Origin: Clostridia bacterium
GTDB lineage: Bacteria > Bacillota > Clostridia > Oscillospirales > CAG-272
Direction: 5' to 3'
Length of the DNA: 33,937 nt
Assembly (NCBI GenBank): GCA_024404505.1
Contig: JAKSPU010000017.1
Coordinates: 1 to 33,937, forward strand
The notes under the pieces were generated by a model. It did no database searches, was not told the DNA's origin, and saw nothing but the letters and a program-made list of their open reading frames with translations. Position numbers and translations under genes: made by a program. The first letter of the stretch is position 1; each line of letters starts with the position of its first letter. Positions 7,104-16,216 of this stretch are shown here, one piece after another.

Positions 7104-9059
7104 ATGAAGAAGAATATACGTTCCACGGCGCTCCTGCTCTCCGTCCTGCTGACGGCGGGCACGGTGACGGGATGCCGCGGCGATCGCTCCGGGAAGGATA
7201 TCCCGGGGATCGATACGGACGGTACCGTTACCGGGGGACAGGCTGATACGCAGGTCAGCCCCATCGTCGACCCGGAGGGCGATCCCGGACAAACGGCGTC
7301 GCCGGATACCCGTCCGGAGCCGGAAACCGTGTACGAGCCGACAGCGGGCGTCTGGGACGGACAGGACGTCACGGCTTCCGTGACCCTCACCGGCAGCGAT
7401 GCGTCGGTCGAGGGCAGCGGCGTGAAGATCGACGGCAGCACCGTCACGTTCACGGCAGCGGGCACCTATCTTGTGACCGGCAAACTGAACGGTCAACTGG
7501 TCGTGGACACGCAGGACACGGAGAAGGTCAAGTTGATCCTCAACGGCGTCTCCATAGCAAACGCGGACGGCCCCGCCGTGTATGCGGTCAGCGCGCCGAA
7601 AAAGGTCATTCTGTATACAGCGAAAGATTCGGTCAACCTGCTTTCGGACGGCACGGACTACGTGGTGCCGGATGATCAGCAGGTCGAAGGACAGACGTAT
7701 CCGAACGCCTGCGTGTACGCCTGCGCCGACTTAAAGCTGGACGGCGAGGGCGCGCTGCAGATCAACGGCCGCGCCGACAAGGGCGTCAACACGAAGGACG
7801 ACCTTGAGATAACCGGCGGGACGCTGACCGTGACCTCAAAGGGGGCGGGTATCCGCGGGAACGACTCGGTCACGGTCTCGGGCGGCACGGTGACGGTCAC
7901 GTCCGGCGGCGACGGCATCAAGACCGCGCAGACGGAAAAGGACGGCAAGGGCGTGCTGACGGTCAATGGCGGCGCGCTGTATATCACGGCAGCCGGTGAC
8001 GGCCTGAACGCGGCAACGGACCTGTCCGTTGCGGACGGCACGGTCGTGATCACGACCACGGACGCGGACGGAAGCACGGTCAAGGACACGAATCAGACCT
8101 CCGGCGGACAGTCGTGGGGCGGCCGGGGCGGTTTCCCAGGCGGACCGGGCGGCGAGGGCAACAGCAGTAAGTCCTCGATCAGCGCGAAGGGGCTGAAGGC
8201 CGCGGGAACGATCACCGTTTCCGGCGGGCATCTGACGCTGACGACCGCGGACGACGGCATCCACTCGAATGACACAGTGCTGATACAGGACGGCAGCGTG
8301 TGGATCAAGGCGGGGGACGACGGCATCCACGCCGACAAGGTGCTGACCGTGAGCGGCGGCGTGACGGAGATCGCACAATCCTACGAGGGACTTGAGGCGG
8401 ATAAGATCAATATCCTCGGCGGCACCAACCGCGTCACCGCGTCGGACGACGGCATGAATGCCTCGAACGGCGAGTCCGGCGGCGGGATGCCCGGCGGACC
8501 GGGCGGCCCCGGCGGTTTCCGTCCCGGAGGACGCGGCGGACAGACGGGCGGCACGCAGAGTGCCGACGCACCGCTGTTGACGATCGCGGGCGGCTACACC
8601 GTGGTGAACGCGAACGGCGACGGCATCGACTCCAACGGCAGCATCGTGATGACGGGCGGCACGATGATCGTCTACGGCCCGACCGACAACGGCAACGGTC
8701 CGATCGACTTCGGCGACGGCAATTACAGCATGACGGTCAGCGGCGGCACGCTGCTGGCGGTCGGCTCCTCCGGTATGGCAGAGGCCCCCGTCAACAACGG
8801 ACAAGCCGCGTGGGCGGCACGGACCGGCAATATCAAGGCGGATACGTTCGTCGGCCTCGCGGACGCGGACGGGAATCCCGTCTGCGGCTTCAGAGTGCCG
8901 AAGCTGATCGCCTCGATGGTGTACAGCAGCCCGGCGCTTGCCGCCGGTCAGCCGTACACGTTGATCACGGGCGGGACGGCTGAAGCAGACGCCGACGGTG
9001 TGATCGACCTGACCACATGGACGGGCTACGCCGCAAAGGGCAGCGTTGACGCCTATTGA
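7104..9059 (+). CDS. Cthe_2159-like carbohydrate-binding lipoprotein
   Basis: Predicted surface lipoprotein of 651 aa. The signal peptide ends in a lipobox (TVTGC, Cys24), followed by an acidic Pro/Thr linker. The body (about residues 85-590) is a right-handed parallel beta-helix built from short repeats of the form tGGtltV.s.gDGI: GGDGIKT, GDGLNA, DDGIHSND, DDGIHADKVLTVSGG, DDGMNA and GDGIDSNGSIVMTGG. This is the signature of the Cthe_2159 family (PF14262), whose founding member binds acidic plant polysaccharides and calcium. Two Gly-rich inserts interrupt it (about 334-353 and 457-486). The start has only a weak ribosome binding site. It stands alone between a weak -10 box and a strong terminator. 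Binding of pectin-like sugars is inferred from the family. Confidence 0.88.
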   Translation: MKKNIRSTALLLSVLLTAGTVTGCRGDRSGKDIPGIDTDGTVTGGQADTQVSPIVDPEGDPGQTASPDTRPEPETVYEPTAGVWDGQDVTASVTLTGSDASVEGSGVKIDGSTVTFTAAGTYLVTGKLNGQLVVDTQDTEKVKLILNGVSIANADGPAVYAVSAPKKVILYTAKDSVNLLSDGTDYVVPDDQQVEGQTYPNACVYACADLKLDGEGALQINGRADKGVNTKDDLEITGGTLTVTSKGAGIRGNDSVTVSGGTVTVTSGGDGIKTAQTEKDGKGVLTVNGGALYITAAGDGLNAATDLSVADGTVVITTTDADGSTVKDTNQTSGGQSWGGRGGFPGGPGGEGNSSKSSISAKGLKAAGTITVSGGHLTLTTADDGIHSNDTVLIQDGSVWIKAGDDGIHADKVLTVSGGVTEIAQSYEGLEADKINILGGTNRVTASDDGMNASNGESGGGMPGGPGGPGGFRPGGRGGQTGGTQSADAPLLTIAGGYTVVNANGDGIDSNGSIVMTGGTMIVYGPTDNGNGPIDFGDGNYSMTVSGGTLLAVGSSGMAEAPVNNGQAAWAARTGNIKADTFVGLADADGNPVCGFRVPKLIASMVYSSPALAAGQPYTLITGGTAEADADGVIDLTTWTGYAAKGSVDAY

Positions 9060-9085
9060 CCGATCCCGGACAGTTATAGCCTTAC

Positions 9086-9120
9086 GGGGCCGTCTCACAT
9101 ATGTGAGACAGCCCCTTTTT
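9086..9120 (+). terminator. Rho-independent terminator
   Basis: GGGGC (9086-9090) pairs with GCCCC (9111-9115), and GTCTCACAT (9092-9100) pairs with ATGTGAGAC (9101-9109), followed by at least five T. It ends the 7104 gene. On the opposite strand no T-tract follows, so it is not a clear terminator for the facing DUF2344 gene. Confidence 0.85.
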
Positions 9121-9123
9121 GTT

Positions 9124-9861
9124 TCAGCGGAACACGCTTCCGTCCGCCGTCAGGAAGCCGGTACGCAGGATGCGGTACCAGCAGTCGGCGGGATGCACGG
9201 TGTCGGTGAGGATGCCGAGCCGCTCCTTCATGGCGGTGATGATGAATTCCGGGGAGAGATTGGCGGAGCTGCCCGCGGCCAGCGTCGCGCGGATCAGCAC
9301 GGTGCCGTCTTCCTGTGGGGACGCGGCAAGGTCCCGGATCATCGTGCGGATGTCCACGTCCTTGTCGCCGGACTTGGTGCGCTTGCTCATGACGATCGGA
9401 GCGGTATCCGCGAACAGCGCGTTGATCCTGTCTGCCGGCGCGGCGGCATCGCCGTCGCACAGGACGATCTCGTAGGTGCCCCATACGATGTCGTTGAAAG
9501 AGGTCCCGGGGACGTACACCTCGCTGACGGCCATCTCGTCCGTCAGTTCGGCGTTGAGCTGATCCTTCATCTCCTCCGGGGTGATCGCACGGTCGACGCG
9601 CAGGTCGACCATCTCACACAGCCCCTCGGTGCCGACGGGCAGCGGGATGCCGAAAACGATCTTGGCGTGCGGGTTGAAGCCGAGCGTATACCACATCGGA
9701 ATGGACGCGCGCACCAGCACGCGCTGCCACGTACGCTGGAGGTCAAGGTGGGAGAAATATTGCAGGTTGCCCGTTTTGCGGAACACGACACGGTAGGTCA
9801 TCGGCTCCGCAAGCGGCGTCCGGTCGAATTTGGATATCTTTACTGCTTTTTCGGACAGCAT
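9124..9861 (-). CDS. TIGR03936/DUF2344 radical-SAM-linked protein
   Basis: A 245-aa protein of the family that almost always sits directly after, or is fused to, a TIGR03960-type radical SAM protein. Diagnostic segments are YRVVFRKTGNLQYFSHLDLQRTWQRVLVRA near the start and LGFNPHAKIVFGIPLPVGTEGLCEMVDL. There are no catalytic cysteines. The ATG at 9861 is preceded by GGGAGGTGA and overlaps the end of the radical SAM gene by 22 bases, indicating translational coupling. The biochemical role of the pair is not established; a link to RNA modification or maturation is often guessed from its frequent position near rplU and RNase G genes, which are absent here. Confidence 0.92.
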   Translation of the reverse strand: MLSEKAVKISKFDRTPLAEPMTYRVVFRKTGNLQYFSHLDLQRTWQRVLVRASIPMWYTLGFNPHAKIVFGIPLPVGTEGLCEMVDLRVDRAITPEEMKDQLNAELTDEMAVSEVYVPGTSFNDIVWGTYEIVLCDGDAAAPADRINALFADTAPIVMSKRTKSGDKDVDIRTMIRDLAASPQEDGTVLIRATLAAGSSANLSPEFIITAMKERLGILTDTVHPADCWYRILRTGFLTADGSVFR

Positions 9862-11699
9862 GACCGTTCACCTCCCAGTCTGGATGCGCCGCATCCGGCG
9901 CACTGCTCACGGCAGTTGGGCGTCGTTGCGCCTGCGTAAGCCTTGTCGCGCTCCCGCTTGAGGAACGCCTTGGTCACGCCGCAGTCGATGATATCCCACG
10001 GCAGCACCTCGTCAAGCCCGAAGGCCCGGTTGGCGTAGAAGCCCGGATCGATGCCGACGGCGTCGAAAACGGCCATCCATTTGTCGTAGTCAAAGAATTC
10101 GCTCCACGCGTCGAAGCGGAAGCCGCGGCGGCAGGCCTCCTCCAGCACGGCGGACAGACGGCGGTCGCCGCGGGCCAGCACGGCCTCGATGCGGCAGGTC
10201 TTCGCGTCGTGATGATTGTACTTGACCTTGCGGTCACGGACGCAGGTCAGGATGTAGTCCTGCTTGCGGAGCATCTCCTCCAGCGAGTCCTGCGCCTCCC
10301 ATTGGAACGGCGTGAAGGGCTTCGGAATGAACGGGGACACGCTGATGGTCACGGCGGGCTGGCGTCCCTTGGGCCGGTCGGGATTCTTGTAGAATTCGCT
10401 GACCACGCGGTGCGCGAGCTCCGGGATCTCGGCGAGGTCCTCGTCGGTCTCGGTGGGATGGCCCTGCATGAAGTACAGCTTGATCGAGGTCTTCCCGGCC
10501 TCGTAGGCGACGTTGACCGCCCGCATGAGGTCCTCCTCGTACAGATTCTTGTTGATGACGTCGCGCAGACGCTGGGAGCCGGCTTCCGGCGCGAAGGTGA
10601 TGGACGACGCGCGGATCGAGGAGACCTTGTCCATCAGCTCACGCGTGAAGGAATCGGCGCGAAGCGACGGCAGGGAGAGGTTGATCATGTTGGGATCCGT
10701 CCAGGCCAGCAGCTTGTCGGTCAGCGTGCCGATCCCGGTGTAGTCGCTGATGGACAGCGAGGAAAGCGTCAGCTCCTCATAGCCGGTGTTGTCGAAGATA
10801 CGGCGCGCCTGACAGTTGATCACGTCCGGCGTCTTTTCGCGCACGGGACGGTAGGTCATGCCGGCCTGACAGAAGCGGCAGCCGCGGATGCAGCCGCGCG
10901 CGACCTCGACCGTGATGCGGTCCTGCACCGTCTCGATGTAGGGCATGACCACGAGCTCGGGGAACTGTGCGTGGTCAAGGTCCTTGACGATGCGCTTTGT
11001 GACCTTTTCGGGAATGTCGTCGTATACGGGCGTGTACGCGCGGATCGTCCCATCGTCGTTGTAGGTCACGTCGTAGAGCGACGGGACGTAGACGCCGGGT
11101 ATGGTGCGGGCAGCCTCGTGCAGGAAGGCGGCGCGGGAGTAGGTGCCGGCGTCCTTCATGGAAATGTACAGCCGCACGATCTCGGGCAGCATCTCCTCGC
11201 CCTCGCCGATGTTGAACAGATCGAAGAAATCGCACAGCGGCTCGGGGTTGTAGGCGCAGGGACCGCCGCCGATGACGAGCGGATCGTCCTCGGCACGGTC
11301 GGCGGCGCGCAGGGGGATGCGCGCAAGGTCAAGCATATTCAGTACGTTGGTGTAGCCCATCTCGTACTGCAGCGTGAAACCGACGAAATCGAAATCGGTC
11401 AGCGGGTCGCCGCTTTCGACCGCACACAGGGGCAGGTCGTGCGCCTTCATGGCGTCCTGCATATCGACCCACGGGTCGTAGACGCGCTCACACCAGATAT
11501 CGTCGTGCAGGTTGAGGCAGTGGTACAAAAGACGGACGCCCAGATTGGACATACCGATCTCGTAGGAGTCGGGGAAGCAGAAGGCAAACCGCGCCTTGAC
11601 GGCGGATTTGTCCTTGATGGTTTGTCCGTACTCGCCCCCGGCGTAACGGCCGGGCTTCTGGACGGAGGTCAGGATCATGCGTTTTTCATTCTGATTCAT
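9840..11699 (-). CDS. TIGR03960-type radical SAM protein with B12-binding-like N-terminus
   Basis: The 619-aa product has an N-terminal cobalamin-binding-like region (about residues 35-170: GMSNLGVRLLYHCLN, GFTLQYEMGYTNVLNML, VIGGGPCAYNPEPL), then a radical SAM core with the 4Fe-4S motif CIRGCRFC (Cys270, 274, 277) and the downstream stretches SLSISDYTG and SSITFAPEAGSQRLRDVINK. The last 24 residues hold five cysteines (CREQCAGCGAS and CC), as is usual for the family and possibly a second cluster site. The N-terminus lacks the DxHxxG cobalamin ligand motif as far as I can see. It overlaps its DUF2344 partner. Substrate unknown. Confidence 0.92.
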   Translation of the reverse strand: MNQNEKRMILTSVQKPGRYAGGEYGQTIKDKSAVKARFAFCFPDSYEIGMSNLGVRLLYHCLNLHDDIWCERVYDPWVDMQDAMKAHDLPLCAVESGDPLTDFDFVGFTLQYEMGYTNVLNMLDLARIPLRAADRAEDDPLVIGGGPCAYNPEPLCDFFDLFNIGEGEEMLPEIVRLYISMKDAGTYSRAAFLHEAARTIPGVYVPSLYDVTYNDDGTIRAYTPVYDDIPEKVTKRIVKDLDHAQFPELVVMPYIETVQDRITVEVARGCIRGCRFCQAGMTYRPVREKTPDVINCQARRIFDNTGYEELTLSSLSISDYTGIGTLTDKLLAWTDPNMINLSLPSLRADSFTRELMDKVSSIRASSITFAPEAGSQRLRDVINKNLYEEDLMRAVNVAYEAGKTSIKLYFMQGHPTETDEDLAEIPELAHRVVSEFYKNPDRPKGRQPAVTISVSPFIPKPFTPFQWEAQDSLEEMLRKQDYILTCVRDRKVKYNHHDAKTCRIEAVLARGDRRLSAVLEEACRRGFRFDAWSEFFDYDKWMAVFDAVGIDPGFYANRAFGLDEVLPWDIIDCGVTKAFLKRERDKAYAGATTPNCREQCAGCGASRLGGERSCCPKKQ

Positions 11700-11752
11700 G
11701 GTTGCAGTTTCCGTTTCTATGTTCTATGGCAGATTGTGGGCGGGGAAGGGGA

Positions 11753-14700
11753 TCAATCGGGGTTCCGTTCGGTGTCCGTCAGGCCGACCGTGCGCTTGTT
11801 GATGGTCAGGAACGTCAGGACCGAGGACGCGGCGCCTGTCAGCACCTGCCAGACGAACGCGGCGATCGGCAGGACGATCATATCGGCGGCGGTCAGACAG
11901 CACAGCACGGCGATGAGCCACGCTGCCGCGCAGAACGCCCACGCGAGGAACCGGCTGCGCTTGTACGATTTCTGCATCATCGAAGCCGCCAGCCACGTGC
12001 GGCCGAGATCAAGTCCGCTGCGCGTGGCGACCATGCTGCCGCTCCGCGGCGCGTACAGCTCGCTGTACCGCCTCGGGCGGATCAGCTCCAGCTCGCCCGC
12101 AGCGAGCTGCTCCAGCACCGGACGGGTCAGCGTAGGATCGTAGGACATCAGCGCGGCCTGACAGCCGCCGTCCCGCAGCGTGCGGGCCGCCTGCGTCAAC
12201 AGCGCGTCCGGCTTGTGCGTAAACGCGACCACCATACGCACCCGGCGGTCAAAGACGAGGTACAGAAGGCTTTCCGACGCCGATTTCCGGAGATGCTCCG
12301 GGGATCCCATCTTCGGCATATTGACGCCCTGACGGTGCAGCGCGTCCCAGCTGCCGGCGGTGACCTCCACGGTCTCGCCGGTGCGGCTGTCCGTCATGTG
12401 CAGGGCGACGTATCCGTCACCGGCTCCGGTCAGCTCCGTTCTGAGTGCGGCAAGGTCCTCGCGTCGCACCGGCTCACCGACCGTCCGGAGGCTGCAATCC
12501 ATAAGAGAGAACAGCTTGTGGGCAAGCAGCGTCCAGCGGGCTGTATCGGGGTCGTTCTTGTCCGTGATCTCGCGGACGTCCGAGACGTGCATGGCCTGGC
12601 CGTCAGGGATGATCAGACGAACAGACGCATCCGCCTTGTCCGGAACGTACTGCTCCGGCGCGGCCTCACCGATCACGGCACAGCCGTGGGCGGCCAGCGC
12701 CCGGTTGGCCGCGTACAGCGGCAGGGAAAGGGACAGGATGAACGCCCCGGGCATACAGGACAGGAAAGTCCCGATGAAGAGGGGCAGCCCGACCGACAAC
12801 AGGACCGAGGCGGTGCTGTCGTGGGTCTGCGTACCCAGAACGATGCCGAGACCGCATACAAGGATGGACATCAGGAGAGCGGCGGGGATCAGGTAGTTCA
12901 GCGCGGTCAGACGGGAATTGTACTTTTCGGCCCGGACAAAGAAGTCCAGCAGCCGGTTCGTGCGGCAGACCCGCAGGGTGCGGTCGTAGTCGTCCCCGGT
13001 GCGTTCGCCGCCGGACCGCGTCATGGTCGTCAGGACGAAGCGCGCTTTGCCGGAGGACACGATCCGGAAGCTGCGCCGCTGGGCAAGGAGAGCCGCGTCG
13101 TCGGTGATGCAGGCGAGCGTCAGCAGCACGAGTACGACACAGCCGAACAGGGGCATGGCGCAGGACTTGATGGCAAATACCGCGATCAGTTCATAAATCG
13201 ATACGAAGACGAGAGACAGCGCCGGTACCGAGAACCGTACGGGCTCAAAGTCCCACAGGCCGCGCAGACCGAGGATCATCCGGCGCAGACACGGCAGGCA
13301 GAACAGAGACGTGACCGTCAGCTCGGCGAGCGGATACCACGGCGTCCGGATGAAGCCGTAGTTTTTGATCAGGGGGAGCAGGTCAAACAGCAGTACGATG
13401 ACGGCGCCCGCGAGGGATGCCGCCAGCCGGCACAGACCGAGAGCCCGGCTGATCTTGTAGGTCTTTTCAACGCCGTCGGTCATGGACCTTCCGGCGTACT
13501 CCTTGCCGCGGTACGCGGCAGGCAGCGTGTTGCGCGTGCCGACAGGCTGATCGACCGCGATCTGATTCTGCAGCCGGTCGGCGCGGTCGGACCCGGCCGC
13601 GGTGCGCCGCAGCTCATTCTCGTAGCCGAGATTCACGAACAGCGCGGTGTCCTCCGTCTCGGAGGCGGTCCCGCTTTCGGTCACCTTGGGGCGGTTCTTG
13701 GAGGCAGGAGCAGGCTCGTCCGGTGCGGCGGGTGTATCCGTGCGGCGCTCCTCCTCGGGGAACAGCCCCTCGTCCATCAGACGGAAGGTGCTGTTCAGGC
13801 TGATCTGCATGGGATCCGCTGCCTGCGGCCGGCTCTTGAATGAGCTTGTCGTCCCGGAGCGGCGGATGGGCTTGATGGGAACGTCCTCAAAGGTGGGATC
13901 GGTCCCGGCCGTTTCCCTGCGGGCAGACGCTTCGGTCCCCTTTTTCGCGGGAGCCTGCTCCTGCACGGGGGGCTGCGGGTCGCTGCCCGGGGTCACGGAG
14001 CCGTCCGTGCCGGGCAGGCGGATCGCTTCGTCGTCCCCGTCGTCGGACAGGTCGGGGAGGATAGCCGGGATGTCTTCGTCAGCCGGCAAGTCCGTCCCGC
14101 GTTCCCAGATCGCTTTGATCCCGGCCCGGGTCTCCGGGTCCAGATTCTCAAGGAATTCACCGGAGTTGAGCATCTCGGCGACGGATATGCCGTTCAGCAC
14201 GTCGTCGCGCGCCGGATGCCGCGGGCCCGGAACGGAGGCTGCGGGGCTGTCGTCCGCGTCCTCTTCTTCGTCCGGCTCGTCCGTAGTATCCGGTTCTTCG
14301 GCTTTTACTGTGGAAGTTACCGCGGGGCGCAGGACCTCCGATCCCCGGAGGCGCTCAAGCTCGGCTACGGCTTCCTCGATGTCGATCTCACGGTCAGAGG
14401 CTCCCGTGTTGTCCGGGACCGCGATCGGAGGTACGGGCAGACTGACGGGATCACTGACGGACGCTGCCGCTGTCTCCGCGTCTGCGGGAGCGGATCCCTC
14501 GGATACGGCGTCGATATCGTCGTCCTCTTCCGGCAGATCGCCGGAGATCTCCTCGTCTTCGTCGTCTTCAACAAGATCGTCAAAGCCGTCATCGAGGTCC
14601 GCGTCATCGTCCTCCGGCTCCGGAGGCTGCGGTGCAGGCCTGCTGTCCGGCACGGAGACAGCAGCCGCGCGGGACGCGGCCTGACGATTCAACTGTTCGA

Positions 14701-14881
14701 TCAGCAGGGCGTCAAGCTCGTCCTGACTCTTATCGCGCGGCTCGGCGGTTTTGGGCTTCGGCTGCTCCGGCTTTTTGTCGGCCTGGGCCTGCCGCTCCAT
14801 GAATTCGCGGAGCTTCCGGCCCCAATCGGTCTCTCCCGATTGAGTGCGTTGATCCTTTTCTGTTTCGGACACGGTATACAC
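11753..14881 (-). CDS. 1042-aa membrane protein resembling a degenerate P-type (P1B) ATPase with a long acidic N-terminus
   Basis: Residues 1-470 are low-complexity, Asp/Glu/Pro-rich and probably disordered. From 475 the layout follows a P1B metal ATPase: four hydrophobic helices (about 480-595), a small soluble loop in the actuator position (596-660), two helices (661-683, 690-722), a soluble domain (723-960) and two last helices (977-1025). The sixth helix runs FLSCMPGAFILSLSLPLY then AANRALAAHGCAVIGEAAPE, closely like the CPC-helix plus GilvKggealE region. The phosphorylation motif DKTGT is replaced by DGQAM (759-763), and neither TGD nor GDGxND is found (MSYDPT at 912-917, then SGSM). Family knowledge therefore predicts no ATP-driven transport. 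It may be a regulator or scaffold. It lies in the rlmB to radical-SAM unit, 53 bases before the latter. The family assignment is my inference from topology and the helix-6 region. Confidence 0.7.
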   Translation of the reverse strand: MYTVSETEKDQRTQSGETDWGRKLREFMERQAQADKKPEQPKPKTAEPRDKSQDELDALLIEQLNRQAASRAAAVSVPDSRPAPQPPEPEDDDADLDDGFDDLVEDDEDEEISGDLPEEDDDIDAVSEGSAPADAETAAASVSDPVSLPVPPIAVPDNTGASDREIDIEEAVAELERLRGSEVLRPAVTSTVKAEEPDTTDEPDEEEDADDSPAASVPGPRHPARDDVLNGISVAEMLNSGEFLENLDPETRAGIKAIWERGTDLPADEDIPAILPDLSDDGDDEAIRLPGTDGSVTPGSDPQPPVQEQAPAKKGTEASARRETAGTDPTFEDVPIKPIRRSGTTSSFKSRPQAADPMQISLNSTFRLMDEGLFPEEERRTDTPAAPDEPAPASKNRPKVTESGTASETEDTALFVNLGYENELRRTAAGSDRADRLQNQIAVDQPVGTRNTLPAAYRGKEYAGRSMTDGVEKTYKISRALGLCRLAASLAGAVIVLLFDLLPLIKNYGFIRTPWYPLAELTVTSLFCLPCLRRMILGLRGLWDFEPVRFSVPALSLVFVSIYELIAVFAIKSCAMPLFGCVVLVLLTLACITDDAALLAQRRSFRIVSSGKARFVLTTMTRSGGERTGDDYDRTLRVCRTNRLLDFFVRAEKYNSRLTALNYLIPAALLMSILVCGLGIVLGTQTHDSTASVLLSVGLPLFIGTFLSCMPGAFILSLSLPLYAANRALAAHGCAVIGEAAPEQYVPDKADASVRLIIPDGQAMHVSDVREITDKNDPDTARWTLLAHKLFSLMDCSLRTVGEPVRREDLAALRTELTGAGDGYVALHMTDSRTGETVEVTAGSWDALHRQGVNMPKMGSPEHLRKSASESLLYLVFDRRVRMVVAFTHKPDALLTQAARTLRDGGCQAALMSYDPTLTRPVLEQLAAGELELIRPRRYSELYAPRSGSMVATRSGLDLGRTWLAASMMQKSYKRSRFLAWAFCAAAWLIAVLCCLTAADMIVLPIAAFVWQVLTGAASSVLTFLTINKRTVGLTDTERNPD

Positions 14882-14948
14882 CTCCTGATGCGGATTTGTG
14901 AAACTGCGTTGTACGCAGAAAAAACGTGAAAGTCTTTGAAAGGGGCCC

Positions 14949-14978
14949 GGGGAAAACTTTCTTCAGAAAGTTTTCCCC
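14949..14978 (-). other. Perfect 12-bp hairpin between rlmB and the P-type-like gene
   Basis: Arms GGGGAAAACTTT (14949-14960) and AAAGTTTTCCCC (14967-14978) with a 6-nt loop. No T-tract follows on the minus strand, so it is more likely an attenuating or RNA-processing hairpin in the leader of the 11753-14881 gene than a full terminator. The remainder of 14882-15001 shows nothing else. Confidence 0.6.
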
Positions 14979-15001
14979 GCCGCGTCTCCGTCCCCCGCTC
15001 C

Positions 15002-16087
15002 TTACTTCTTCCTGTGCTGCCGGGCGGCCTCGCAGAGGATGACGGCGGCGGCGGTGGAGACGTTGAAGGAATTGACTTTACCGTACATGGGGATAGAGAT
15101 GACGGCGTCGCAGGTCTCCTTGACGATGCGGGAGACGCCGTTGCCCTCGGAGCCGAAGACGAGCGCGCAGGGACCGGTCAGATCGGTGTCGTAATGGGCG
15201 GCACCGCCGGCCTCGGCGGCAAAGCACCAGATGCCCTTTTCCTTCAGTTCCTTGATGGTCTGTGCGATGTTGGCGACCTTGGCCACGGCCAGATGCTCCA
15301 TCGCACCCGCGGACGACTTCGCAACGAGTGCTGTCAGCCCGACCGCACGGCGGCGGGGAATGATCAGACCGTGCGCTCCGACGCCCTCGGCGCAGCGGAT
15401 CAGCGCACCCAGATTGTAGGGGTCGGTGATGCCGTCCGCGATCGCGATCAGGGGCTGCTCGCCCCGCTCCTCGGCGATCGCGAGAATGTCCTCGACCGAA
15501 ACGTACTCCTTCTGCGCCACCATGGCGATCACGCCCTGATGCGGAACGAAGCCGGCAAGCTCGTCAAGCTTTGCCTTGTCCACCTCGACTACGGGGATCC
15601 CCGCGTCCACAGCCTCGGCCACCAGCATCACGATGGAGCCCTGCCGCTCGCCGCGCTGGGTCAGCAGCTTGTCCACCGTCCGCCCGGATTTCAGCAGCTC
15701 GCGCACCGCGTTGCGCCCGATCACAAGACCGTTCGCCTGATCATCGGGGGCTTCGTCGTCATCATCGTCGTCGTCCTCGCCGACCGCGGGCGCGGCGGCG
15801 CGGACCGGCTTGTCCTCGCGGGGAGGAACGCGGTCATAGTCCTTGTCCCAGCCCGGCTTGCGGGACTTGTCGTAGGGACGTCCGGCGCCCGGACGACCGG
15901 CTGCCGGCTTCTTGTCAAAGGACTTCTCACCGGACGGCTTGTACCCGCCCGGCTTTCTGTCCCCGTAGGGCTTCTTCTCGGCGGAGCGGCCGCCGGAATT
16001 CCTGTCGGCGGGGTATTTCTTCACACCGGTCCCGTGACCGGAGTTGCCTCTGTTCTTGTTTTTCTGATCCTTCTGGTCGTATGCCAT
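15002..16087 (-). CDS. rlmB: RlmB-type 23S rRNA 2'-O-methyltransferase (SpoU/TrmH family) with disordered N-terminus
   Basis: Likely methylates the 2'-O of a 23S rRNA guanosine (G2251 in E. coli). In the 361-aa product, residues 1-115 are a Lys/Arg/Gly-rich tail ending in seven consecutive Asp (105-111). The conserved part starts at LVIGRNAVRELL (121) with a substrate-binding domain, then the knotted SpoU catalytic domain: IADGITDPYNLGALIRCAEGVG (motif 1), LVFGSEGNGVSR (motif 2) and IPMYGKVNSFNVSTAAAVILCE (motif 3). ATG 16087 was preferred to ATG 16096 and the longer frame because AAAGGA would be only 2 bases from 16096. A good promoter lies at 16156-16184. The SpoU group is also annotated TrmH or YacO, so the exact target base is inferred. 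Confidence 0.9.
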   Translation of the reverse strand: MAYDQKDQKNKNRGNSGHGTGVKKYPADRNSGGRSAEKKPYGDRKPGGYKPSGEKSFDKKPAAGRPGAGRPYDKSRKPGWDKDYDRVPPREDKPVRAAAPAVGEDDDDDDDEAPDDQANGLVIGRNAVRELLKSGRTVDKLLTQRGERQGSIVMLVAEAVDAGIPVVEVDKAKLDELAGFVPHQGVIAMVAQKEYVSVEDILAIAEERGEQPLIAIADGITDPYNLGALIRCAEGVGAHGLIIPRRRAVGLTALVAKSSAGAMEHLAVAKVANIAQTIKELKEKGIWCFAAEAGGAAHYDTDLTGPCALVFGSEGNGVSRIVKETCDAVISIPMYGKVNSFNVSTAAAVILCEAARQHRKK

Positions 16088-16155
16088 GATACGCATCGTC
16101 CTTTCTGTATGCGGGCGGACGGAGCCGCCCGGCGTGACTATACTCATACTATTAT

Positions 16156-16184
16156 ATTATAACATAAAATCCTCATTTTGTATA
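16156..16184 (-). promoter_or_regulatory. SigA-type promoter for the rlmB unit
   Basis: On the minus strand, TATACA (16179-16184), a 17-base spacer and TATAAT (16156-16161), with a second overlapping TATAAT register just downstream. It lies in the AT-rich gap between the divergent rlmB and dapF genes. Confidence 0.75.
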
Positions 16185-16216
16185 GTCCTTTCGCAAAATT
16201 CTTTCAAAATTAGTTA

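Noticed and set aside
10209..12143. 644-codon plus-strand open frame opposite the TIGR03960 gene
   Set aside because: Antisense shadow of a well-recognised radical SAM protein, and it crosses the boundary between two real genes.
11702..13843. 713-codon plus-strand open frame opposite the P-type-like gene
   Set aside because: Composition is Arg/Gln/Gly-rich without a recognisable motif, ribosome binding site or promoter; the minus-strand frame has clear membrane helices and fits the operon.
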